The translations under genes and the position numbers were made by a program. Under the pieces are notes generated by a model. It had not been told where the DNA came from. It saw nothing but the letters and a program-made list of their open reading frames with translations, and made no database searches. 64,000 nt of DNA from Spirochaetales bacterium (GTDB lineage: Bacteria; Spirochaetota; Spirochaetia; UBA9216). Below, in pieces: positions 54,121 to 61,632 of this stretch. Position 1 is the stretch's first letter; the number at the start of each line of letters is the position of its first letter. The stretch spans positions 1 to 64,000 of the forward strand of contig JAEKNX010000021.1 in NCBI GenBank assembly GCA_016839055.1, written 5' to 3'.

Positions 54121-55461
54121 CTATTTTAATCGGGAAAATAATTCATTCCCGACATTCTGAGCTCTCTCTACCCTGCTCATTTCATCTATTGTGGCAAACT
54201 CACCTTTCCTGATAATAGGATTTCCATTCACGAAAACCGAATCGATATCTGAAGGCTGGGCGGAACTGACAATGTTTTCTATCAAATTGCCTGCAAGACC
54301 GTTATATATAGGAACAAGGCTTACCTTATTCATCTCAATGATGGAAAGACTGGCTTTCTTTCCAACCTCAATTGATCCAATTTCATCATCCATTCCTATG
54401 GCCCTTGCTCCGCCTATGGTTGCAGCTTCGAGGGCGTCATAGGCAGAAAAGGATGAGGCTCCGTATTTCAGGCGCTGGAGCAGCATAAGAGTCTTCATCT
54501 CACCAAACATATTTGCCGAATCATTCCATAGCGGCCCATCGGTACCGAGTCCAACAGGAATTGATCTATCAAGAAGCATTCTCACCGGTGCAGCTCCGTC
54601 GGCTATCTTCATCTCGGCAACCGGGCTATTTACTATTGTTGTTCCGCTGTCAGCGAGCATTCGAGCTTCATCTTCATCTATGTAAACCCCGTGAGAGCCG
54701 ATAATATTGCTGGATAGAAATCCTATATCATTCAGATATCTCACCGGCGTCATTCCGAATTTCTCAACAATCATTGCTTCACGAATCTTCGTCTCTGCCA
54801 TGTGAAGCATTATTTTAACATCTTGCCTCTTAGCGGTTGATTTCAGAGCAAGTAAAAGTTCTGTATCAAAACTCTCTTCAGAAGGTCCCTGGAGCATCGG
54901 CTGATAACCGCCTTTTCGAATATGCTCAAATATTTTTCTAAGCTCTGAATCCTTCCGAGTTTCAGCAAAAAGAAAGTCATTGCGGTAATCAATGACCGCT
55001 GCTCCGTCAATACCAGTAGTCTCAAATGCCGAACAGACATCCTCATCTACCCCTGCCCAGAACAGAAAGTCGCATATATAGGTAGTTCCGGATCTCAAAG
55101 CTTCCATATACTGGATTTCCCGTCCTATCCTTCTATTTTCATAGGTCAACTGTTTCCTGAACCATGAGTGTCTTCCTGGAAGAGAATTACCGCCCTGCTC
55201 ATGCAGTGTCAGCCCATCGCCGAGCCCCCTACAGAGCAGCATGTCGGCATGAATATGCCCGTTAATAAATCCGGGAAGAATCACCTTCCCCGCCGCATCT
55301 ATTACTTCAGTGTTTTCAGCAGGCAATATCACATCTCCAGGAAATCGTCCTTCCGGATAGATCGCAGTTATAATATCATCCTCTATCAGGATTGACATTA
55401 CTCCTTTCTCCCGCTTTTTATTCATTGTGATGACTGTTCCATTTTTGATGAGTGTTCTCAT
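54121..55461 (-). CDS. Amidohydrolase, MTA/SAH or nucleoside deaminase-like
   Basis: This 446-aa member of the cytosine deaminase/ATZ-type amidohydrolases has metal site HIHAD near residue 67, LHMAETK, the HGVYID histidine and GTDGPLWND. It resembles 5'-methylthioadenosine/S-adenosylhomocysteine deaminase, so a role in deaminating an imported nucleoside or base is reasonable. It is the first gene of the 13-gene operon. The ATG lies 6 nt after TAGAAT with no ribosome site, so it is probably translated from a leaderless mRNA. A palindrome that could bind the divergent DeoR regulator overlaps the -35 box. The similarity of its N-terminus to hydA (LIKNGTVIT) reflects the shared fold. Confidence 0.83.
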   Translation of the reverse strand: MRTLIKNGTVITMNKKREKGVMSILIEDDIITAIYPEGRFPGDVILPAENTEVIDAAGKVILPGFINGHIHADMLLCRGLGDGLTLHEQGGNSLPGRHSWFRKQLTYENRRIGREIQYMEALRSGTTYICDFLFWAGVDEDVCSAFETTGIDGAAVIDYRNDFLFAETRKDSELRKIFEHIRKGGYQPMLQGPSEESFDTELLLALKSTAKRQDVKIMLHMAETKIREAMIVEKFGMTPVRYLNDIGFLSSNIIGSHGVYIDEDEARMLADSGTTIVNSPVAEMKIADGAAPVRMLLDRSIPVGLGTDGPLWNDSANMFGEMKTLMLLQRLKYGASSFSAYDALEAATIGGARAIGMDDEIGSIEVGKKASLSIIEMNKVSLVPIYNGLAGNLIENIVSSAQPSDIDSVFVNGNPIIRKGEFATIDEMSRVERAQNVGNELFSRLK

Positions 55462-55467
55462 AATATT

Positions 55468-55497
55468 ATTCTAATCCCGACATAGTGATTATGTCAA
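55468..55497 (-). promoter_or_regulatory. Promoter of the nucleoside operon with overlapping operator
   Basis: On the minus strand TTGACA (55497-55492), an 18-bp spacer and TAGAAT (55473-55468) are followed after 6 nt by ATG 55461. The palindrome GACATA-5-TATGTC (55479-55495) covers the -35 end and most of the spacer, a good operator position for repression by the DeoR protein. Confidence 0.65.
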
Positions 55498-55550
55498 TCA
55501 TTATTTTACTTTTAAATGATTGCTTCGTTCAATGTGACATCTTTTTACTA

Positions 55551-55579
55551 TTGACTTAGTCATTTACACGGGTTATTAT
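55551..55579 (+). promoter_or_regulatory. Promoter of the deoR operon with palindrome
   Basis: TTGACT (55551-55556), a 17-bp spacer and TATTAT (55574-55579) drive the plus-strand genes; a GGGAG site precedes the ATG. The palindrome TGACT-T-AGTCA (55552-55562) overlaps the -35, suggesting autoregulation. Confidence 0.6.
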
Positions 55580-55607
55580 TATTTAGTATAAAAACCGGGA
55601 GTAATTT

Positions 55608-56366
55608 ATGAATAAGCGACGTTCTAGAATATATGAACTTGTGAAACAGGAAAGGGAAATCAGCGTTCAGCAGCTTGTCACAATTCTTGGCGCCTCTGAA
55701 GCTACTATAAGACGTGATCTTGTATTACTTGAGAGTGAAATGAAAATCTTCAGAACCTTCGGCGGAGCAAGAATAATAGATGATTTTACTAAGGTAGCCC
55801 ATAGTTTTCAGGAACGCGCTGAAAAAAACAACGCTGAAAAACTCCGGATAGCCGAAGCCGCGGCAGCTCAGGTTAAACCTGGGATGGTCATTGCTATTGA
55901 TAACGGAACTACAACCTGGATGACGACTAAATACCTTCGGGAAATATCTCCATTAACTATAATCACAAATTCACTTCCTATAGTTCAATCTCTCTACGAT
56001 GTTCCAGATATAACCCTGGTATGCAGCGGAGGAAAATTTAGGGATCGAAACATCGACTTTATTGGAAACACTGCGGTCAACACTTTCAGAAAGTGGCATA
56101 CAGACATATCATTCATCAGCGGTGATTCGATGGTTGCAGAACTCGGTGTCTATAAACTAGAGGAAGAGAGTGCTGCTATCGTCGAAGCCATGACTTTTTC
56201 TACAAATCAAGCAATTGTCCTGATGGATTCTACGAAGTATCTTTCAAGAAGAGCAGCCTTCCTTGCCCTTCCGGCGAATAAAATCGATATCCTTATAACA
56301 AATAATGATGAAAACTGTGATAAAGATTATTTCAACAGCTGCAGTTATAAAGTGATAAAATTCTGA
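55608..56366 (+). CDS. DeoR-family transcriptional regulator
   Basis: This 252-aa regulator has an N-terminal helix-turn-helix (RIYELVKQEREISVQQL, then SEATIRRDLVLLE) and a C-terminal sugar-phosphate sensor domain (IDNGTTTWM, TNSLPIVQSL, FISGDSM). DeoR proteins usually repress sugar or nucleoside genes until a phosphorylated sugar binds. Position between two divergent catabolic operons, with palindromes at both promoters, points to local control. The effector may be a pentose or deoxypentose phosphate produced by phosphorolysis. Confidence 0.93.
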   Translation: MNKRRSRIYELVKQEREISVQQLVTILGASEATIRRDLVLLESEMKIFRTFGGARIIDDFTKVAHSFQERAEKNNAEKLRIAEAAAAQVKPGMVIAIDNGTTTWMTTKYLREISPLTIITNSLPIVQSLYDVPDITLVCSGGKFRDRNIDFIGNTAVNTFRKWHTDISFISGDSMVAELGVYKLEEESAAIVEAMTFSTNQAIVLMDSTKYLSRRAAFLALPANKIDILITNNDENCDKDYFNSCSYKVIKF

Positions 56367-56379
56367 TTACGGAGCAACT

Positions 56380-57825
56380 ATGAGTAATATGATGTTAATA
56401 AACGGCAAATGGATAGGACTATCCGAAGGAAAACCCAGTACCGGCGTAATCAATCCGGCAACTGAAGAGGTTTTCAAGCACATCCCCCAAGCTGATGCTG
56501 ATGATATTAAACTTGCGGTTGACGCGGCCTCTGATGCATTCAAACCCTGGAGCAGCCTGTCCTATGCCCAGCGCGGTGAGTATCTAAAAAAAGCTGCCTC
56601 TATTGTCTATGAACGCAGTAATGAAATAGGCAGACTGATGACAATGGAGATGGGCAAGCCGCTTGCAGAGGCAGTGGGCGAAGTTGAAAAAGCTTCAAAA
56701 GCCCTCCTCTACTACGCCGAGGAAGGTGAGCGGGTATACGGCAGGATAATCTCTGATCAGAGCAGAAGCTTCCAGAGCCATGTTAGTTACTATCCGGTAG
56801 GACCGGTTGCAGCCATCATTCCCTGGAACTATCCAATAGAACTCCTTGCATGGAAGGCATGCGCCGCATTAACCGCGGGCTGCACAATGGTCATTAAACC
56901 TGCAAGCATCACTCCTCTCTCATCTTCCGCGTTCTGCAGGTGCCTGACTGATGCCGGTCTTCCAGACGGTGTAATTAATTTAGTCTTCGGCTCGGGCTCT
57001 GTTATAGGAAAGTACCTTATTTCAGATAAGCGTATTAAGAAGGTAGCGTTCACAGGATCAACTGAAGTTGGTAAAAAAATAGTACAGCAGTGCGCAGTAA
57101 ATATGACCAAGTATTCGGCCGAACTCGGCGGACATTGTCCGATGATAGTCGGACAATCAGCAGATATAGACACGGCCGCCTCTGATGCGGCAAGAAGAAG
57201 CTTTAGAAACATGGGTCAGATATGCATAGCCATTAACAGAATATATGTTCACAGCAGCATTCATGACTCCTTTGTCGAGAAACTGAAAGTAAAAACCGAG
57301 GAACTCGTTATCGGCGACAGCTTGAAAACCGAAGGTGTAAACCTCGGGCCGATGGCAGACAAAAATGGACTTCTCAAGATAAAAGACCAAATAAAAGACG
57401 CCCTCAGCAAGGGGGCTGTCTGTGTTACCGGCGGCAGCGCTCCGGAGAACCAGGCGAAGGGATTCTTCTTTAAACCTACAATACTCACAAATGTGAATCA
57501 TAACATGCTACTAATGAAGGAAGAGAGTTTCGGCCCGATAGTCGGAATAATGCCTTTCGATACGACTGAAGAAGCCGTAGAGCTCGCCAACGATACGAAT
57601 TACGGTCTTGCAGCCTATGTTCAGTCAAATGACTATTATGAAACCGAATATTTTATAGAAAATCTGTCAGCAGGGAATATTGCTGTCAATAATCCCGACG
57701 CGGGAGTGATGAACGCGCCCTACGGCGGTTGGAACGACAGCGGTGATGGTTATGAGCATGGTCCTGAGGGACTATTCGGTTACCTCAAGATCAAGCATAT
57801 TAGAAAAAGAATTAGAAAGAGTTAA
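56380..57825 (+). CDS. NAD(P)-dependent aldehyde dehydrogenase
   Basis: This 481-aa enzyme matches the succinate-semialdehyde/glycolaldehyde-type ALDH family. It has PWNYPIELLAWK, the Rossmann FTGSTEVGKKI, the catalytic glutamate in AELGGHCPMI, the catalytic cysteine in GQICIAINR and KEESFGPIVGI. It oxidises an aldehyde to an acid. In context it could oxidise the aldehyde produced by aldol cleavage of the nucleoside sugar, while the iron alcohol dehydrogenase takes the reductive route. GGAG precedes the start. Confidence 0.93.
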   Translation: MSNMMLINGKWIGLSEGKPSTGVINPATEEVFKHIPQADADDIKLAVDAASDAFKPWSSLSYAQRGEYLKKAASIVYERSNEIGRLMTMEMGKPLAEAVGEVEKASKALLYYAEEGERVYGRIISDQSRSFQSHVSYYPVGPVAAIIPWNYPIELLAWKACAALTAGCTMVIKPASITPLSSSAFCRCLTDAGLPDGVINLVFGSGSVIGKYLISDKRIKKVAFTGSTEVGKKIVQQCAVNMTKYSAELGGHCPMIVGQSADIDTAASDAARRSFRNMGQICIAINRIYVHSSIHDSFVEKLKVKTEELVIGDSLKTEGVNLGPMADKNGLLKIKDQIKDALSKGAVCVTGGSAPENQAKGFFFKPTILTNVNHNMLLMKEESFGPIVGIMPFDTTEEAVELANDTNYGLAAYVQSNDYYETEYFIENLSAGNIAVNNPDAGVMNAPYGGWNDSGDGYEHGPEGLFGYLKIKHIRKRIRKS

Positions 57826-57828
57826 GTT

Positions 57829-58989
57829 ATGAAAGCGATTCTACTTGTGATAGACAGCTTCGGGATAGGAGCATTGCCAGACGCGGATAAATACGGAGAC
57901 TACGGTGCTAATACCGCCCTTCATATCTGCGAAGCAGTAACAGGTGACAAATGGCCAAATCTCCGGAAGATGGGCCTCGGAAACGCGTCGGAAATCCTGG
58001 GCAATACCCTTCCTGGCTGTCTTCCGGTAGAGCGTCCGTCCGCAGATTTCGGTGTCATGGCGGAAAAATCTCCCGGCAAGGACACTACTACCGGACATTG
58101 GGAGCTGGCGGGAATAGTCCTTGAAACACCCTTTACCGTCTTTCCGCCCGACTACCCGTCTTTTCCGGATAAGTTAACAATGGAGCTATCCTCACTTATA
58201 GGACGGGATATTATAGGCAACAAGTCGGCGAGCGGAACCGAGATTATCAAAGAGCTTGGTGATGAGCACATGATAACCGGCAGCCTCATTTGCTACACAT
58301 CGGCCGATTCAGTATTTCAGATTGCGGCCGAGGAATCAATTATCTCTCCGGAAGATTTATACAGCATATGCTCAGCTGCGAGAGAGGTTTGTGACAAGTT
58401 CAACATCGGACGTATAATTGCAAGGCCCTTTGTCAGGGAAACTGACGGTAGTTTTAGACGAACCTCCCGCAGGCGTGATTTCAGTATCGCGCTGCCGGAA
58501 AAAACAGTTATGGACAGGCTTCAGTCACAGAAGGTAAATACCATCGGAATAGGTAAAATCGGGGACATCTTCAATGAACAGGGACTAAACGAAAGCTTCC
58601 ACGACAAGGGGAATGAGGCATGTCTTAACCGGCTTGTATCCTGCATGAAACATGCTCCGGATAAACCGGAATTCCTTTTTGTAAATCTTGTTGATACTGA
58701 TATGCTTTATGGACATCGGCGAGACGTCCGGGGCTATCATGACTGCGTCGAATATATTGACAGCAGGCTTCCTGAAATATCAGAGCTTCTGGGCAAAGAT
58801 GATGTTCTTATTCTAACAGCAGACCACGGCTGCGATCCGGCCTTCCGGGGAACAGATCATACAAGGGAATATGTACCGCTGTTGATTTTCAGGATAAAAA
58901 AAGAAGGTATAAACCTTGGTAAAATTTCTTCATTCAGTTTCATTGCCGACTATATACATAATTTATTCTCTGAAAAACTTCTGGATTGA
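57829..58989 (+). CDS. deoB: Phosphopentomutase
   Basis: This 386-aa alkaline phosphatase-superfamily enzyme converts ribose or deoxyribose 1-phosphate to the 5-phosphate. Metal ligands appear in LLVIDSFGIGALPDA, the phosphothreonine region in GKDTTTGHWE, and later NLVDTDMLYGHRRD and LTADHGCDP with TDHTREYVP. It takes the product of the nucleoside phosphorylase from the opposite operon. It lies three bases after the aldehyde dehydrogenase stop. No deoC is in the window, which is unusual for a deoB operon. Confidence 0.96.
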   Translation: MKAILLVIDSFGIGALPDADKYGDYGANTALHICEAVTGDKWPNLRKMGLGNASEILGNTLPGCLPVERPSADFGVMAEKSPGKDTTTGHWELAGIVLETPFTVFPPDYPSFPDKLTMELSSLIGRDIIGNKSASGTEIIKELGDEHMITGSLICYTSADSVFQIAAEESIISPEDLYSICSAAREVCDKFNIGRIIARPFVRETDGSFRRTSRRRDFSIALPEKTVMDRLQSQKVNTIGIGKIGDIFNEQGLNESFHDKGNEACLNRLVSCMKHAPDKPEFLFVNLVDTDMLYGHRRDVRGYHDCVEYIDSRLPEISELLGKDDVLILTADHGCDPAFRGTDHTREYVPLLIFRIKKEGINLGKISSFSFIADYIHNLFSEKLLD

Positions 58990-58994
58990 GGTAG

Positions 58995-59176
58995 TCAGAA
59001 CCCGTAAGATTGAGGATGAAAATTAAGCTCCTGTTCCCAGGCATGCAGGGCGCTGAAAAACCCCATCTTCGCTTCGAAAGGTTTCTTCTCTTCTGATATT
59101 AAAAAAATGCCTCCTTCACCTTACTAAACAGATTGTCGTATAGAAGTTTCTTGTTCCAAAAGGCGATGATATTCAA
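58995..59176 (-). pseudogene. Remnant of an IS91-family transposase
   Basis: On the minus strand two frames separated by a frameshift and stop read as conserved IS91-type pieces. First comes LNIIAFWNKKLLYDNLF, then GFFSALHAWEQELNFHP, matching the familiar LHTWGQNLxxHPHLH region of Y2-type transposases. The final histidine motif is broken (HPQSYG then stop). Nothing upstream or downstream of the fragment is intact, and the remaining bases to 59336 are AT-rich without a gene. This is an old insertion remnant. Confidence 0.65.
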
Positions 59177-59336
59177 TTCACCAGACCCATAGCGTTAGTG
59201 ATTTTGTCCATTCTGATTAACCGGCAAAATATTCAAAAACGCCTTTATGTTATATTATTTTAATAGATATTTTATACTGATATTGTTCATTATAGGGCCT
59301 CCTGGGTTGCCGGGGCTAAACTATATTTACGTGTTA

Positions 59337-61412
59337 CTAAAAAAGCAGATACACCGCTTCATTGCACATATCGAGAAATTCGGATTCCCTGTCCGCTCGG
59401 GCTATGTTTGAGCCTATTATCTCAGCTGTTTTTACATCTATCAGCTTGATATTAAGGTAGAAGGTGCCGCCTACCCGGTTTATGCTACCTATGACTATTA
59501 TCTCAGCACCGGAAAGTTTACCAACTTCAATAGCAGTCTCCTCATCAATTAGAGCCGAAGACTGGAACTTATACTCATCGAGAATTTCTTCAACATGTTT
59601 CCGCTCAATCACCCTGACCTTGCCGACATTTACAAAGGCGTTTTCTACAAACATAATTATTCCGGCTGAGGTTTCATTGTTTAAGCCTTCTGTCTGATTG
59701 TCAAAATTAATAATAGCGAGTTTCCGGTCCTGTATCAGCCCGAGCCGCTGGTAATACTCTGATTTAAAACCTTCAGTAGTTTCGCCGGGACTCTCGGCCT
59801 GGCTTGTTTTATTCTGAACCATCTTATAAACGCTTAGTCGAACCAGAGCCTCCAGTGTCATAAACTCACCTTCATCTGAATACCCCCCTGAGATTCCGAG
59901 CTCTGACGGTTCAATAAATCCGTCTCCGTTAGCATCGCCGGAAACATCAAGTGGTTCTTTCGGGTTAACCGGATGAGGTAACAGCAGCACGCCGGCGGCC
60001 TGCCTGATTTCACGGTTTTCAATCTCCCCGTCATCATTCCAGTCACATAACATTTTCAGCGAAACTGAAACTTTGCTCTGGGCGGCCTTTACTCCTGAAA
60101 ATAAAAGAACGGCCGCGGTAAGTTCTTCCGCACTTACCTCATCATCACTATTAGTATCAAGAAATCGATCATAGGGAGTTGTAACCGTATACGGAGGCTT
60201 TATTGCAGCTTCAAGCATTGCGCTCCCCGCGGCTGATGTCTGCAGAACGAGGAGAATGTCGTTATGATCAACCATTCCCGAATGCCTCCGATCAAGTGCC
60301 TTATCAATGTAAGACTCAACCTCATGATAGAGCCTAGTTGATTTTAGAAGTTCATTATGCTCAATTCTATCAATTCTACCGTCGTTATCCGCATCGGCAA
60401 GCCTGTCTATGTAGTTAGACACCTCACGCGGCACTTCCTGGGATAGAGCATCGGGAATGACGAAGCCGATAACGTTCCCAAGAAAATAACCGAAGCCTTC
60501 GCGGAGCTCATCCTTTTCAGTCTTTCCGTCAGAATTTTTATCGAGCCATTTGCCGAGCTCAGAGCCGCCAGGCTGGACTTCTTCCAGGCTCATAGCATTA
60601 GACATATAAGCGTAAATCTGGTCAATCTCTTTGTCCGAAAGACTTCCGTCACCGTTTAAATCAAGCTGATTGACAGCCCATTGCGGAGAAAATGTTTTAA
60701 ACCACATTAGACCGTCTTTAAAGAAAGCTTTAGTCAGTCCGGTAATTTCATCTTTGTCTATAAATCCGTCATCATTTCCGTCGAGCATTTCATCTAATTC
60801 ACTAACACTCTCATGAGGACCGGCAAAGAAGCGCAGAGACATATCAAATAATACCTGACGCTCCTGCCCCTGGAGGAAGCCGTCATGATTCTGATCCGCT
60901 AATGACTGAAAACGATTAGTAACCCAGGAACCGGGGACAGGAAGGCCAACTTCCATATGCTGAATCCTCCATTCACCCTCTTTTTTCCTGAAGTGTATCC
61001 ATTCTGAGATACCTGAAGGCTCAAATAGAAATCCATAACTCTGATTCGAATCATTATGATCCTCATAAGAGTTTGGTTCCGGAAGCATATATTTACCTGC
61101 AGTAGTCTCCGTCCTGAGAAAATCAAGCCTTACCCTTTTAACAGCATCAAGACCCTGAAAATCGGTCTGTATCCCTTTTCTGTTCCGAAACTCAAGTTTA
61201 ACATCGGGCCAGACAAGCTCGGTAAACTTTGTATGATCACCACTGCGTATCACCTGCTCCCATTCTGAGAGCAGGGCTCCAATCTCCTCGTATTTCACAT
61301 AAGAAAACCGCAACTCGGCAGGTTCTCCGCCTGCATCCGAACCGGGAGTTGTACAGCTGATTACTATTATTATCACAATTGTTAAAATTAGAAGTAAAAA
61401 TGATTTTTTCAT
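59337..61412 (-). CDS. Lipoprotein with EF-hand repeats and CsgG-like domain
   Basis: This 691-aa protein has a lipoprotein signal (VIIIVISC, C20). After it comes an NTF2/SnoaL-like segment at about 35-155 (LSEWEQVIRSGDHTKF...EWRIQHMEV). The middle part carries about eight EF-hand-type calcium loops, among them DQNHDGFLQGQE, DGNDDGFIDKDE, DLNGDGSLSDKE, DADNDGRIDRIE and DANGDGFIEPSE. The last 125 residues resemble the CsgG/curli-secretion fold (LAIINFDNQTE, VRVIERKHVEEILDE, AEIIVIGSINR). It probably sits in the envelope, where calcium could set its shape. No partner gene is adjacent. AAGGAG precedes the start. Confidence 0.85.
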   Translation of the reverse strand: MKKSFLLLILTIVIIIVISCTTPGSDAGGEPAELRFSYVKYEEIGALLSEWEQVIRSGDHTKFTELVWPDVKLEFRNRKGIQTDFQGLDAVKRVRLDFLRTETTAGKYMLPEPNSYEDHNDSNQSYGFLFEPSGISEWIHFRKKEGEWRIQHMEVGLPVPGSWVTNRFQSLADQNHDGFLQGQERQVLFDMSLRFFAGPHESVSELDEMLDGNDDGFIDKDEITGLTKAFFKDGLMWFKTFSPQWAVNQLDLNGDGSLSDKEIDQIYAYMSNAMSLEEVQPGGSELGKWLDKNSDGKTEKDELREGFGYFLGNVIGFVIPDALSQEVPREVSNYIDRLADADNDGRIDRIEHNELLKSTRLYHEVESYIDKALDRRHSGMVDHNDILLVLQTSAAGSAMLEAAIKPPYTVTTPYDRFLDTNSDDEVSAEELTAAVLLFSGVKAAQSKVSVSLKMLCDWNDDGEIENREIRQAAGVLLLPHPVNPKEPLDVSGDANGDGFIEPSELGISGGYSDEGEFMTLEALVRLSVYKMVQNKTSQAESPGETTEGFKSEYYQRLGLIQDRKLAIINFDNQTEGLNNETSAGIIMFVENAFVNVGKVRVIERKHVEEILDEYKFQSSALIDEETAIEVGKLSGAEIIVIGSINRVGGTFYLNIKLIDVKTAEIIGSNIARADRESEFLDMCNEAVYLLF

Positions 61413-61572
61413 ATGAGTTCTCCTTTCTTATTATGAAAAGAAGCAGCAGCAGCATGTCAAAGGGGGTTTTCCTGAAGAATTACTAAACTTATCAGAAAAT
61501 TATACATCAGGAATAATCATCACGCAATAAAAAGACGGCTTAATCAGAACTTCTGAGTTAATGAAAACAAAA

Positions 61573-61602
61573 GTGACAAATTTCATTAAGTCCTGTTATA
61601 AT
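61573..61602 (+). promoter_or_regulatory. Promoter of the VCBS-repeat lipoprotein gene
   Basis: GTGACA (61573-61578), an 18-bp spacer and TATAAT (61597-61602) place the start near 61609, downstream of the first possible ATG and so support ATG 61633. Confidence 0.6.
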
Positions 61603-61632
61603 TATAAAAAGATATTAGTAAAAGGACGACTA

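Noticed and set aside
61561-61632. 24-residue N-terminal extension of the VCBS-repeat lipoprotein
   Set aside because: It contains the promoter, and the internal ATG at 61633 has a ribosome site and gives a normal lipoprotein signal.
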